DNA from: Candidatus Gastranaerophilales bacterium | GTDB taxonomy: Bacteria > Cyanobacteriota > Vampirovibrionia > Gastranaerophilales > Gastranaerophilaceae | Direction of reading: 5' to 3' | Length of the DNA: 42,808 nt | NCBI GenBank assembly: GCA_900768915.1 | Contig: CAAGEQ010000007.1 | Coordinates: forward strand, 1 to 42,808 | Shown here: in pieces, positions 1 to 7,775 of the stretch | Position numbering within the stretch: position 1 is the stretch's first letter | Layout of the letters: each line of letters opens with the position of its first letter | The notes under the pieces: generated by a model | Told to the model about the DNA's origin: nothing | What the model saw: the letters and a program-made list of their open reading frames with translations, nothing else | Databases searched by the model: none | Program-made: the position numbers and the translations under genes

Positions 1-10
1 AAATTTTAAT

Positions 11-42
11 GCCTCATTTCTTTGACCGCAAAGAAACGAGGC
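11..42. repeat. Long hairpin near left end
   Basis: The arms GCCTC-a-TTTCTTTG (11-24) and CAAAGAAA-c-GAGGC (29-42) pair over 14 positions with one mismatch around a 4-base loop. The stretch around it has no supportable gene. It looks like an intergenic dispersed repeat rather than a terminator, because no T-run follows on either strand. Confidence 0.55.
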
Positions 43-113
43 GGAAAGAAACTCTCGGCGACGCTTCCGTTCACACGAGAATTGTATAATTCAACAATCG
101 AGTCTCACAACTC

Positions 114-149
114 GTGATTTTGTATATTTTTTTAATATTTCAAAATCAC
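114..149. repeat. 9-bp inverted repeat
   Basis: GTGATTTTG (114-122) and CAAAATCAC (141-149) are perfect inverted arms around an 18-base AT-rich loop, directly outside the terminal repeat at 154-260. The role is unknown. It may belong to the same dispersed intergenic repeat family. Confidence 0.45.
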
Positions 150-153
150 TCAA

Positions 154-260
154 ACAGTTCGACATTATGTTTCATTAACATTCTCGGTTCACTCCGCTAT
201 TGCCGATTTTTAGTTACGTAATATTTGTTATATTTTACTTATCGTCACTGCGAGAAGTGA
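154..260 (+). repeat. Left copy of 107-base terminal inverted repeat
   Basis: These 107 bases match the reverse complement of 42702-42808 with one mismatch (217 against 42745) and no gaps. The match begins exactly at the last base of the window, so the right copy is probably cut by the end of the contig. No open reading frame or transposase is associated. It contains the segment around CGTCACTGCGAGAAGTGA, which resembles dispersed intergenic repeats found in many bacteria. It is best read as a repeat at which an assembly stopped, not as a proven mobile-element end. Confidence 0.85.
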
Positions 261-298
261 TTTTACAAGTAACAAATAAATTCAAATAAATTATAAGC

Positions 299-330
299 AA
301 AAAAAAAGCGACTGAGTAAAATCAGACGCT
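299..330 (-). terminator. Terminator of the 54-residue gene
   Basis: Read on the minus strand, AGCG-t-CTGA and TCAG-t-CGCT form a hairpin (307-330) with a T-T mismatch, followed by a run of about nine T (299-307). It lies about 40 bases downstream of the small gene at 369-533. Confidence 0.8.
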
Positions 331-368
331 AAACTAAGTTAGTGGGAATTAAGTTGAGTTAAGTTAAG

Positions 369-533
369 TTATTTTTTTAAACCTAAGTTAAATCGCTGCA
401 TATTGTTCATTGCCATTATTCGCATTTCTTCAAACAATATCGCTGATTTGTCACCTGAATCGTCAATCTTTTTTAACTCTTCAGATATTTCGTTTGCTTT
501 GGCATTTATGTCGTATGTATTTAATACTGACAT
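369..533 (-). CDS. Small hypothetical protein, 54 residues
   Basis: This is a complete minus-strand reading frame from ATG (533) to TAA (369). The product starts MSVLNTYDINAKANEISEEL and ends in FNLGLKK. It is rich in acidic and basic residues, looks helical, and has no signal peptide or membrane segment. A purine-rich AGAGGACGAGAGAG tract precedes the start and can act as a ribosome binding site. A good terminator follows at 299-330, so gene and terminator form a consistent single-gene unit. A longer plus-strand reading frame covers the same bases but encodes a low-complexity hydrophobic product with no binding site. I do not recognise the family, and the function is unknown. Confidence 0.65.
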   Translation of the reverse strand: MSVLNTYDINAKANEISEELKKIDDSGDKSAILFEEMRIMAMNNMQRFNLGLKK

Positions 534-836
534 TTTCTCTCTCGTCCTCTCGTTTATTTATTGTTTGCTCATCGCTTACATATATATAAAATATATAAAC
601 TTTATCTAATTTCAGCTTTTGTTATTTTTGTTACATAAGTTAACATATTATGCCAAAACCCAATAATATCTTATTTTTAATAAAAATTAAACAAATTAAA
701 TTTATAATCAAATTAGAACATTACACAAAACTCCCTCATTTCCTCTATATGTATGATTTGATTTTTTATTTAGATGTTATCCTTAAAATGTAGATTTACC
801 TATAAAAATATACGCTAGGAAAGGATTATAACAATA
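534..836. other. Intergenic stretch between divergent genes
   Basis: About 300 AT-rich bases separate the 54-residue gene (minus) from the 175-residue gene (plus). On the minus strand TAAAGTTT (597-604) matches a sigma-28 -35 box, but no GCCGATAA-like -10 follows at the required distance. On the plus strand a weak pair TTATCC-N18-TATAAA (-10 at 801-806) could serve the gene at 837. No RNA gene is seen. Confidence 0.35.
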
Positions 837-1364
837 ATGGGAATTAAAGCAATTATGGGTGCACAATTTGGTGCATTAAGTTTAAAAAAGACAACATCAA
901 CAAATCCATTTGAACATAATAGTTTTAAAGGAAAATCATTTACCGGAAGTGTTCTACCATTCGCAGATGTATTCCAATCAATAAAACCTGTTGAAGCAAA
1001 ACCAAGCAAGATGAAAATGGTTTCAAGTGCTGTAGTTGGGGCCGTTTCTAACTTCAAAACAAAATTAACACAACCTATTATCAATTTTGCAAACAACGTA
1101 AAAGAAACAGTTGCACACGGTGTAGAAGCAATGAAATCTGCTAAAAACTCAATTACAGAAATGGGTAAAAATATGCACAGCAGAATTGCACAAATGTTTG
1201 ATTGGAACAAAGTTGCAGAAGACAATAAAGAAAATGTAAAAATATTAAGCATGCGACACATTAACAACAAAGCCTCTGTAAAAGACCTTAAAGCAACATG
1301 GCTAGCAGAAAATGCAGAAATCAAGGCTAAAGAAATGAATGAAGCAGGAAAGGCAGTTGCATAA
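837..1364 (+). CDS. Lineage-type hypothetical protein, 175 residues
   Basis: I do not recognise a domain of known function. The N-terminus (MGIKAIMGAQFGALSLKK) is followed by a Ser/Thr/Lys-rich low-complexity stretch and then by long amphipathic helices rich in Lys, Glu and Ala (about residues 85-175). There is no signal peptide. The start is supported by AGGAAAGGA 12 bases upstream; an in-frame ATG at codon 7 has no such site. Its stop overlaps the next start (TAATG at 1362-1366), so the two genes should be translationally coupled. From memory, proteins with this N-terminal style occur repeatedly in Gastranaerophilales genomes. That is an impression, not a search result. Confidence 0.7.
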   Translation: MGIKAIMGAQFGALSLKKTTSTNPFEHNSFKGKSFTGSVLPFADVFQSIKPVEAKPSKMKMVSSAVVGAVSNFKTKLTQPIINFANNVKETVAHGVEAMKSAKNSITEMGKNMHSRIAQMFDWNKVAEDNKENVKILSMRHINNKASVKDLKATWLAENAEIKAKEMNEAGKAVA

Positions 1365-1720
1365 TGAATAAAAAAATCGAAAAAATTATTAATGCTTTAG
1401 AAACACATGAAGACATGGAATCTATCGAAATTCTGGAAGAATTAGGAACAAATTCTCCAGACAACGAAGTTCGAGAAATGACTTCAAAAGCATTGGTAAG
1501 AAAAAATGTTCACGATTCACTAAAAGTTGTTATCATCAATCAAGGTAAAGGTATTAACGACCTTAGTCCAGTTGTAGCAATGAGTACGGTTAATGAAATC
1601 CTTTCTCTTGAAGACAAAAGCGAAGCAATTAAAATTCTTGATGATACAATCAATATGAACTCTATTGAAGAAGTTCGTGAAAACGCAAAATCAGTAAAAT
1701 CATTACTTGAATTAAGTTAG
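1364..1720 (+). CDS. Small helical repeat (HEAT-like) protein, 118 residues
   Basis: The protein is entirely helical and acidic. Repeated segments such as ALETHEDMESIEILEELG and NEVREMTSKALVRKNV have the spacing of HEAT or armadillo-type helical pairs. No catalytic motif is visible. It is probably cytosolic, and a scaffold or protein-interaction role is inferred from fold only. Its ATG overlaps the stop of the 175-residue gene (TAATG), and a strong terminator follows at 1744-1781, so the two genes form a bicistronic operon. The partner is therefore most likely the upstream product. Confidence 0.7.
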   Translation: MNKKIEKIINALETHEDMESIEILEELGTNSPDNEVREMTSKALVRKNVHDSLKVVIINQGKGINDLSPVVAMSTVNEILSLEDKSEAIKILDDTINMNSIEEVRENAKSVKSLLELS

Positions 1721-1743
1721 TATTATAATTAACAGCAAATAAA

Positions 1744-1781
1744 AACGAAAGACTTTTACTTTTGTAAAAGTCTTTTTCGTT
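1744..1781 (+). terminator. Terminator of the 837-1720 operon
   Basis: GACTTTTAC (1751-1759) pairs with GTAAAAGTC (1764-1772) around TTTT and is followed by TTTTT. The flanking AACGAAA and TTTTTCGTT extend the stem, so it may work in both directions. Confidence 0.85.
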
Positions 1782-1811
1782 CTAATAATGTATTAAGTTT
1801 AAGCCAAAATA

Positions 1812-1820
1812 TGCTATCAT
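1812..1820 (+). promoter_or_regulatory. Extended -10 giving a leaderless start for the 234-residue gene
   Basis: TG-C-TATCAT ends 7 bases before the ATG at 1828. No Shine-Dalgarno sequence lies between. No good -35 is visible, as expected for an extended -10. Transcription should begin at or within a base or two of the start codon. Confidence 0.5.
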
Positions 1821-1827
1821 ATAAATT

Positions 1828-2532
1828 ATGTTTAACCGTATTGCTAGATTTGTAAAAAATATTTCATTCATACTACTTTCTTTGCAAGGAAAATTCTTGC
1901 AAAAACGTCTTATTAAAAAAATGGGTTACAAGCCTAATTCAAGCGTAAAAGGCTGTACTATTGACTTAAAAAAAGAAGCAAACGAAGCCAACACAGAAAA
2001 ACTAAATAACGAAGTAAAAGCCGTTTTAAAACGTTGCAATAATAACCCACAAGAAATTTTAAAATTTATTCAAGAACACAAAACAAATGTTTATTTCATC
2101 AAATATGGTACAAAAATCTTCAAACTATTAAAAGAAGAAGAGGGATTTATTGGCGAAAGAAAAGGGTTCAAAGCATTAATTCTAAACTTATTAACAACTA
2201 AAAAATTCAAATTCAAAACAGATGCAATGTTTATATTAAACGATGATGAACTTGATATATATAATATCATTCATTACTTTCACAAATGGAATGCATATAA
2301 AAATGGACTTGGTGGATTTGATGAAAAATCACAAAAACTTTTAAAAAGATTCAATTCAAAAAATGAAGATGATATTATTTCAAGATTATCATTAACAGAT
2401 ATAGCACTATTAAAAGAAGCCATTGCTAGAGATGTTCAATCAATCAATTTTGTTGTGCAATATTCCAAGGAAACTGCAGGGGCTAGAAATGCACTAGAAA
2501 AACTAAAATCAGATGATGGTGCTAACATCTAA
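1828..2532 (+). CDS. Hypothetical protein, 234 residues
   Basis: I do not recognise the family. The N-terminus has a short hydrophobic helix (about residues 11-21, ISFILLSLQG) inside a basic context, which may be an amphipathic membrane contact or a weak signal anchor. The rest is a Lys/Glu-rich helical protein with no catalytic motif. No ribosome binding site precedes the ATG, but an extended -10 sits 7 bases upstream, so a leaderless message is likely. The TAA stop overlaps the stop of convergent anmK by 4 bases (2529-2532), leaving no room for a terminator between the two. Confidence 0.65.
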   Translation: MFNRIARFVKNISFILLSLQGKFLQKRLIKKMGYKPNSSVKGCTIDLKKEANEANTEKLNNEVKAVLKRCNNNPQEILKFIQEHKTNVYFIKYGTKIFKLLKEEEGFIGERKGFKALILNLLTTKKFKFKTDAMFILNDDELDIYNIIHYFHKWNAYKNGLGGFDEKSQKLLKRFNSKNEDDIISRLSLTDIALLKEAIARDVQSINFVVQYSKETAGARNALEKLKSDDGANI

Positions 2533-3650
2533 ATAGGATATGTTATTTTACCCATTACAACAGATTTTTCAGCACCAGTACACGATGGAACATTATTTGG
2601 AATCTTATAAAAAGTACAATAACCCAATAATGCAAATGCCATTACTTCTTTAAAGTTATTAGAAATACCAAAATCTTCATGAGTTTTTAATTCAACTCTT
2701 TGAGGAAGATAACGACGTAACATCTTCATCATAAATTTGTTATATGCTCCACCACCACCAATAATTACATCTTTGATATGTGCTGACGGATAAACAAATC
2801 TTTCATAAGCAAGTGCGATAGTTTTAGCAGTCAGTGCTGTTAATGTTGCAATAATATCTGTTTTATCAGATGGTGCGATTTTAAGAATATTTTCAATATA
2901 TTTAGGTGAAAAATATTCTCGACCGGTTGTTTTAGGTGGTTCTAAAAAATAATATTCATCTTCCAACAAGCATTGCAACCAATTATCACAAATTGAGCCT
3001 GATGATGCGACTTCTCCATCTTTGTCATAAGATTTGTTGAAGAATTTTTTCATACAATAATCAATCATTATATTTCCACAACCAGTATCAAAACCAAACG
3101 GCAAACAATCATCAGAAACAACTGTTACATTTGATATACCACCAATATTTTGAACACAAGCATTATGAAACCATTGTTTATCAGCAAAACAAACTAATGG
3201 TGCACCTTGACCACCATGTGCAATATCTTCTTCACGAAAATTAGAAATTGTAACACAATCCGTTTTTGCGGCTATAACAGAACTTTCACCTATTTGAAGA
3301 GTACTTTTTAAAGATAAACCTGCCTCTTTTTTATCAAACGGATAATGAAAAACCGTTTGCCCATGTGAAGAAATCAAATCAGGTTTTCCATGTTTTTTTA
3401 TCAATACATTAGATGCATTTGCAAAACATTCACCGATTTCAAAATTAAGTTCACATAATTCTTCTAAAGTAATATTTTGAGAAAATGCACGAAATATTTT
3501 TTCACGAATAACCTGAGGATACTCGTAGTTTATACCGTCAACAAGTGTACATGACAAATCAGGATTCACAATACAATAGCCAGCATCTATTGAATCACAA
3601 GATGTACCGGACATAAGTCCTATAATTTTTTTAGACTCTAATTCTTCCAT
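2529..3650 (-). CDS. anmK: Anhydro-N-acetylmuramic acid kinase
   Basis: AnmK phosphorylates and opens 1,6-anhydro-N-acetylmuramic acid to N-acetylmuramic acid 6-phosphate in cytosolic recycling of cell-wall peptides. The product is 373 residues, normal for the family. It has the phosphate-binding motif GLMSGTSCDSID (residues 11-22), SHGQTVFH, NIGGISNVT, GFDTGCGN and the C-terminal GGGGAYN of the ASKHA-type fold. I place the start at the internal ATG (3650). The longer frame would begin at 3686 inside the hairpin of an upstream terminator. A -10 TATCAT ends 7 bases before 3650 with TTGTCT 17 bases further up, so the message should be leaderless. No murQ or other recycling gene is adjacent. Confidence 0.95.
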   Translation of the reverse strand: MEELESKKIIGLMSGTSCDSIDAGYCIVNPDLSCTLVDGINYEYPQVIREKIFRAFSQNITLEELCELNFEIGECFANASNVLIKKHGKPDLISSHGQTVFHYPFDKKEAGLSLKSTLQIGESSVIAAKTDCVTISNFREEDIAHGGQGAPLVCFADKQWFHNACVQNIGGISNVTVVSDDCLPFGFDTGCGNIMIDYCMKKFFNKSYDKDGEVASSGSICDNWLQCLLEDEYYFLEPPKTTGREYFSPKYIENILKIAPSDKTDIIATLTALTAKTIALAYERFVYPSAHIKDVIIGGGGAYNKFMMKMLRRYLPQRVELKTHEDFGISNNFKEVMAFALLGYCTFYKIPNNVPSCTGAEKSVVMGKITYPI

Positions 3651-3657
3651 TAAATTT

Positions 3658-3686
3658 ATGATAAAAAAAAACTTGTCAAAAGACAA
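3658..3686 (-). promoter_or_regulatory. anmK promoter embedded in a terminator
   Basis: TTGTCT (3681-3686), 17-base spacer, TATCAT (3658-3663), then 7 bases to the ATG. The -35 lies in the ascending arm and loop of the terminator hairpin at 3663-3689. The terminator of the upstream small unit and the anmK promoter therefore share the same bases. Confidence 0.55.
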
Positions 3687-3689
3687 GTT
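3663..3689 (-). terminator. Terminator of the 25-residue peptide unit
   Basis: Minus-strand AACTTGTC and GACAAGTT form a perfect 8-bp stem with a TTTT loop, followed by TTTTTTT. It ends the short transcript that starts near 3833. Confidence 0.85.
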
Positions 3690-3740
3690 ATAAGTACTAC
3701 TATTTAATTTATGTTATGTTTTTTTAATTTGTATAGTTGT

Positions 3741-3818
3741 TTATTTTTTAAATTTTTTAAAACTATCCGATAATCTCCTCTGATTATATCTAACTAACTC
3801 CCTTAGTCTAGTAGCCAT
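3741..3818 (-). CDS. Candidate 25-residue basic peptide
   Basis: A short frame from ATG (3818) to TAA (3741) encodes MATRLRELVRYNQRRLSDSF followed by KKFKK. The peptide is strongly cationic and can form an amphipathic helix. It sits in its own transcription unit, with a good sigma-70-type promoter (3840-3868) 22 bases upstream and a perfect hairpin terminator at 3663-3689. That gives a transcript of about 165-170 bases. A purine-rich AAGGGAG lies directly before the ATG, although only about 2 bases away, which is tight for initiation. The same unit could instead be a small regulatory RNA with no translation. I do not recognise the sequence. Confidence 0.45.
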   Translation of the reverse strand: MATRLRELVRYNQRRLSDSFKKFKK

Positions 3819-3839
3819 CACTCCCTTCAATGTGTTTTT

Positions 3840-3868
3840 ATAATAAGCCGACAGAGATACGTTTTCAA
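3840..3868 (-). promoter_or_regulatory. Promoter of the 25-residue peptide unit
   Basis: TTGAAA (3863-3868), a 17-base spacer, and TATTAT (3840-3845). The boxes match the housekeeping consensus at 5 of 6 positions each. This is one of the best promoters in the window and it serves only a short unit. Confidence 0.65.
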
Positions 3869-4086
3869 GTAAAGAAAAACTTAAAAAATTTTACAATTGA
3901 GCATGCCCTTTGGATTTATTGGAGCATGATAAAGTTTACAAACTTAATAAAGCAAATTTAATGAATTTTGGTAAAATTTTCGATAATTTTTGGTTGACAA
4001 ATTATCCTTTAGCATGATAGGGCAAGAGTTTTCGACTTTTAAAAAAGAAAAATTTTACGATAATTTTAGAAAAATTTTTCTACAAT

Positions 4087-4749
4087 TTAATTATATTGAT
4101 AAGCATCAACTTCAAATGTTTCACTTGTTTGAATTCTAAATTCTGTACCAGATGCAATTTCAACATTTTGTCCTTTTCGTCCACTCATTTCTACTAATGA
4201 ACCTGTACATAACATTGAGGCAAGATAAATTGCTCCTATGCCACCCGTAGCAATTATCATAGGAGTGCTCATCAAAATTGCGCCAAATGAAGATAACACA
4301 TTTTTCCAACGGTTTCTAGCAACTTTAAATTCTAATGATTTAGTTTTTATAACAATTGTAGAACCATCAGGTCGTTGTATTTCATAAAAATTTATTCCAA
4401 TTTTTCCATCTTGCTCAAAATTATCAGGCTTTTTAACTATATAAATTTGTCCAATAACAATACTACCTTCTGGAGCAATTAATTTCCTTTTATAATTCCA
4501 ATCCTTGCTTAATTGAACAGTTACTTTTTCTGATGAATTTACAGAATCTGAACTCAATTTTGAATTTAATCGTAAATTTATTGGTACTTTTTCCGGAATA
4601 ATTACAATATTTTCTTTCCTAGTAAATGCTTGTTGTGCTTCATCACTAAAATCATAAAAAGTATCAGAATTTAACTCAAAAGCGAAACAAACACTCATAT
4701 TACAAATACAAAATATTAAAATTATAACTAATAATCGTTTATAAAACAT
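4087..4749 (-). CDS. Exported protein, 220 residues, TrbI/VirB10-like beta domain
   Basis: An N-terminal signal peptide is clear (LLVIILIFCICNMSVCFAF, cleavage probably after CFA near residue 23). Residues about 55-135 follow the pattern LRLNSKLSSDSVNSSEKV, APEGSIVIGQI and RPDGSTIVI. This resembles the periplasmic beta domain of TrbI/VirB10-type and similar envelope proteins. A Gly/Ala/Ile-rich hydrophobic segment (about 150-180) could insert in a membrane. It probably acts in the periplasm or at the outer membrane, and the exact function is unknown. It lies 3 bases downstream of the 223-residue exported protein, so the two are co-transcribed and probably act together. Confidence 0.65.
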   Translation of the reverse strand: MFYKRLLVIILIFCICNMSVCFAFELNSDTFYDFSDEAQQAFTRKENIVIIPEKVPINLRLNSKLSSDSVNSSEKVTVQLSKDWNYKRKLIAPEGSIVIGQIYIVKKPDNFEQDGKIGINFYEIQRPDGSTIVIKTKSLEFKVARNRWKNVLSSFGAILMSTPMIIATGGIGAIYLASMLCTGSLVEMSGRKGQNVEIASGTEFRIQTSETFEVDAYQYN

Positions 4750-4752
4750 ACG

Positions 4753-5424
4753 TTATCTGCCCATAAGTCTATTTATGTCTTCTTTATTTTCATAGGTAAT
4801 TTGACCAATAAACTTTTTAATTTGATAATTATGATTGATATATATGTCAAAATAGCCAAAAGAACCAATATCACCTGCATTTTGCGTACGTCTTAATGTA
4901 TTCAAATCAATGTATGAAATGTTTGCTAATGGATAATCTAAACTTTTATTATTTAATTCTAATTGTCCTGAATTATTCAATCTAACAAAACGAATATTAC
5001 CATTTTTCAATTCAGCACTTGTAATTTTTTTATCGTTATTTTTATCTAACAAATATAATGGTTGATAAATAGTCTTTAATGTTGAATCTTCACCTAAAAT
5101 TTTATTATTTTGCACCATATAATATTTGATACCATCAACTTTTATAACAAACGGATCAAGTTGTTCACTACTTGCCAAACTTCTTCGAATAATTTTTGCA
5201 GTATCAGGTGTAGTCGTTCTAGTAACAACAGGTATTTCTTTTTCTTTAACTGGCATAAAAATACAATCTACATTTTTATTAAAATTAGACGATTTTGGAG
5301 TTAATATTTGCGTATTATTAAACGAATAATTTTCAGACTGCTTAACTGTCCAATTGATGTCATCAGCAAAAACAACATTCACACAACAGAAAAATAACAA
5401 AATAAATAGTAAATATTTTTTCAT
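4753..5424 (-). CDS. Exported protein with an EF-hand-like loop, 223 residues
   Basis: A typical signal peptide (MKKYLLFILLFFCCVNVVFA, cleavage after VFA) directs export. Residues about 128-140 (LDKNNDKKITSAEL) match a calcium-binding EF-hand loop, with D, N, D and a terminal E at the usual positions. The rest is beta-rich with no catalytic motif. AAGGAG precedes the ATG. It is the first gene of a two-gene minus-strand unit with the 220-residue exported protein. Calcium-dependent folding or binding is inferred from the loop. The family is not recognised. Confidence 0.65.
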   Translation of the reverse strand: MKKYLLFILLFFCCVNVVFADDINWTVKQSENYSFNNTQILTPKSSNFNKNVDCIFMPVKEKEIPVVTRTTTPDTAKIIRRSLASSEQLDPFVIKVDGIKYYMVQNNKILGEDSTLKTIYQPLYLLDKNNDKKITSAELKNGNIRFVRLNNSGQLELNNKSLDYPLANISYIDLNTLRRTQNAGDIGSFGYFDIYINHNYQIKKFIGQITYENKEDINRLMGR

Positions 5425-5595
5425 ATTAAACTCCTTTTTATTTATATAACGATTCAGTTTTAAAATTGTTCATTTTTTAACAACAAATTTAAAAATTTTG
5501 TAACAAATCGTTTAATAACAAAAGTGATTTTGCACATATTTTTAAATAAAAATTTGTTTGTATTATAATTATTCTAGTAAAAAATGAGGTTAAAA

Positions 5596-7587
5596 ATGAG
5601 CAAATATTTATTAGAAATTGGCGTAGAAGAATTGCCATACAAATTTATTTTATCAGCAGAATCACAATTAAAAGATAGTTTTAAAAAGTTTTTAGATACA
5701 AATAAAATCGGTTATTCTGATATAGAAGTATTAACAACTCCAAGAAGATTGGCAGTAATCATTGATAATATTTCTGATTCACAACCAGATTCAACAAAAA
5801 TATTTAAAGGTCCTATTAAAAAAATCGCTTATGACGAAAATGGAAACCTTTCAAAAGCGGGCGAAGGTTTTGCAAAGAAAAATGGACTTAACCCAGAAGA
5901 TTTATACGTAGAAAATGATTATGTTATGGCAAAAGTTGAAATAAAAGGTATTTCAACAAAAGAATTATTGGCTCAAAACATACCAAATATTATTTTAAAA
6001 CTACAAGGTTCTCACTTCATGAGATGGTCAACACACGAAGAAAAATTTTCAAGACCAATTAGATGGATTGTTTCTTTGTACAACAATGAAGAATTAAAAG
6101 TTCAAATCTTAGATATTAAATCATCTAAATATTCAAGAGGTCACCGTTCATACAAAGAACAAATTGAAATTAATAACCCTGATGAATATAAAGAAAAACT
6201 AAGAAAAGGGTATGTTATCGTTGATCAAAACGAACGTAAATCAAAAATCATTGAAATTGCAAATGCTGAAGCAACAAAAATTGGTGCAGAAACAAAAATT
6301 TCTGATGATTTACTAAAAGAAGTTACAAATATTTGTGAATGGCCAGTTGCCGTTTTATGTAATTTTGAAGAAAAATATTTAGATATTCCAGATGAAGTAA
6401 CTATTACAGTTATGGAAACACATCAAAGATATTTTGCATTATTCAAAGACGGCAAATTAACAAATAACTTCATCACAATTGCAAACTATATTGGTGACGA
6501 TTTTGAAAACATCAAAGCCGGAAACTTGAGAGTAATCAAAGCAAGATTAGATGATGCCGTATTTTTCGTTAAAAACGATACAAAGAAAAAACTAGAAGAA
6601 TACGTTGAAAACTTGAAGGGTATGACATTCCAAAAAGGAATGGGTTCTGTATATGACAAGACTCAACGAATCATCAAATTATCAAAACAAATTTCAGATG
6701 AATTGGGTGTAAATTCGGAATCAATCATAAGAACTGCATACTTATGTAAAGCAGACTTAGCAACAAACCTTGTATTTGAATTTACAGAATTGCAAGGTTA
6801 TATTGGTGCTGATTATGCTCGTATATCAGGTGAAGATGAAAAAGTTTCAGAAGGTATCAAAGAACATTACTTCCCATTAAATGCTGATAGTGAACTAGCA
6901 AAAGGTATCGAAGGTCAAGTTGTTGGTATCGCAGACAAGATTGATACAATTTGTGCAGTATTTGCATCAGGCAAGAAACCAACTGGTTCTTCTGACCCAT
7001 TAGGTGTTAGACGTGCGGCTCTAGGTATCATCAAAACTATTATTGAAGATAACTTAAAAATTAATATTTCAGAATTGATTAAAACTGCATTAGAATTGTT
7101 ACCAGTTCAAGCAGATTGCCAAAAAGATGTTGAAGAATTTATCATTCAAAGATTAACAATTTTCTTGGCTGATACTTATAGAAAAGATATCCTTGAAGGC
7201 TGCTTAATCGGTAATCCTTTAGAAAAATTATATGACTACATCAAACGTGTAGAAGCAATTTCTAATTTTGATAGTCCTATGACAATAGAAAATGCTAACA
7301 GAGTAATCAGAATTTTAAAAGACAATTCCTTTGAAATCATTGACGAAGACTTATTCCAATGTGAAGAAGAAGGTAATTTATACTCAGCAATCAAAGCAAT
7401 TGAGCCAACAGACAATTACGGTGATTACCTAAAACAACTAGTTGGTTTAAATTCTAAGATTGATGCATTCTTCGAAAAAGTTCTAGTAATGGATAAAGAT
7501 GAAAATATTAAAAACAACAGAATAGGATTGTTGACACTATTAAGAAGTTATTACGATATTGTTGCAGACTTCAGCAAAATCAAATAA
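5596..7587 (+). CDS. glyS: Glycyl-tRNA synthetase beta subunit
   Basis: This is the beta chain of the bacterial alpha2beta2 glycyl-tRNA synthetase, which binds tRNA(Gly) and completes the charging enzyme with GlyQ. The product is 663 residues, close to the usual 680-700. Family features include MSKYLLEIGVEELP at the N-terminus, TTPRRLAV, the segment ARLDDAVFFVKND, KADLATNLVFEFTELQGYIG, SSDPLGVRRAALG and a C-terminal anticodon-binding DALR-like region. I use the second in-frame ATG (5596), because the first (5584) overlaps the GAGG that serves as binding site. No glyQ is present nearby, so the two subunits are encoded apart, or glyQ lies outside the window. A TATAAT lies upstream near 5565-5570, and I saw no T-box leader. 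Confidence 0.97.
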   Translation: MSKYLLEIGVEELPYKFILSAESQLKDSFKKFLDTNKIGYSDIEVLTTPRRLAVIIDNISDSQPDSTKIFKGPIKKIAYDENGNLSKAGEGFAKKNGLNPEDLYVENDYVMAKVEIKGISTKELLAQNIPNIILKLQGSHFMRWSTHEEKFSRPIRWIVSLYNNEELKVQILDIKSSKYSRGHRSYKEQIEINNPDEYKEKLRKGYVIVDQNERKSKIIEIANAEATKIGAETKISDDLLKEVTNICEWPVAVLCNFEEKYLDIPDEVTITVMETHQRYFALFKDGKLTNNFITIANYIGDDFENIKAGNLRVIKARLDDAVFFVKNDTKKKLEEYVENLKGMTFQKGMGSVYDKTQRIIKLSKQISDELGVNSESIIRTAYLCKADLATNLVFEFTELQGYIGADYARISGEDEKVSEGIKEHYFPLNADSELAKGIEGQVVGIADKIDTICAVFASGKKPTGSSDPLGVRRAALGIIKTIIEDNLKINISELIKTALELLPVQADCQKDVEEFIIQRLTIFLADTYRKDILEGCLIGNPLEKLYDYIKRVEAISNFDSPMTIENANRVIRILKDNSFEIIDEDLFQCEEEGNLYSAIKAIEPTDNYGDYLKQLVGLNSKIDAFFEKVLVMDKDENIKNNRIGLLTLLRSYYDIVADFSKIK

Positions 7588-7604
7588 CTAATCAACGTAT
7601 AACG

Positions 7605-7640
7605 AAAAAATCGGGCATAAAAAATATGCTCGATTTTTTT
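7605..7640 (+). terminator. glyS terminator
   Basis: AATCGgGCATA and TATGCtCGATT pair around an A-rich loop and are followed by TTTTTTT. It separates glyS from fusA. Confidence 0.85.
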
Positions 7641-7684
7641 ATAAAGAAAAATAAAATTTAGGCTTTACTTTGTTAACATTGAAG

Positions 7685-7712
7685 TTGAACGAAAATATTT
7701 TTGTGTGATAAT
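7685..7712 (+). promoter_or_regulatory. fusA promoter
   Basis: TTGAAC (7685-7690), a 16-base spacer, and an extended -10 TG-T-GATAAT (7704-7712). The leader is about 55 bases and ends with AAGGAAG before the ATG. fusA is therefore transcribed alone rather than from a ribosomal-protein operon. Confidence 0.6.
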
Positions 7713-7775
7713 TAGATTATTAGATAATAGAATAGTTATCGAAAAGAGTAATAAATAATAAAGGAAGAAAAAACT

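Noticed and set aside
332..372. AAGTT tandem tract and GGGAATTA as a fourth copy of the conserved element
   Set aside because: Only the last 8-14 bases resemble the element; the rest is a simple repeat, and no gene follows on that strand in range.
578..604. Possible second sigma-28 promoter (TAAAGTTT) upstream of the 54-residue gene
   Set aside because: The -35 half matches but no GCCGATAA-like -10 follows at 11 bases.
403..609. 68-residue plus-strand reading frame
   Set aside because: Low-complexity hydrophobic product without ribosome site; it covers the better supported 54-residue gene on the other strand.
3741..3785. TCCGATAA on the plus strand near 3775 as a sigma-28 -10
   Set aside because: No TAAAGTTT at the right distance, no gene downstream on that strand, and it overlaps the small peptide frame.
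5425..5595. T-box riboswitch upstream of glyS
   Set aside because: No T-box motif or specifier-like structure seen, and the upstream gap holds only AT-rich sequence and a TATAAT.
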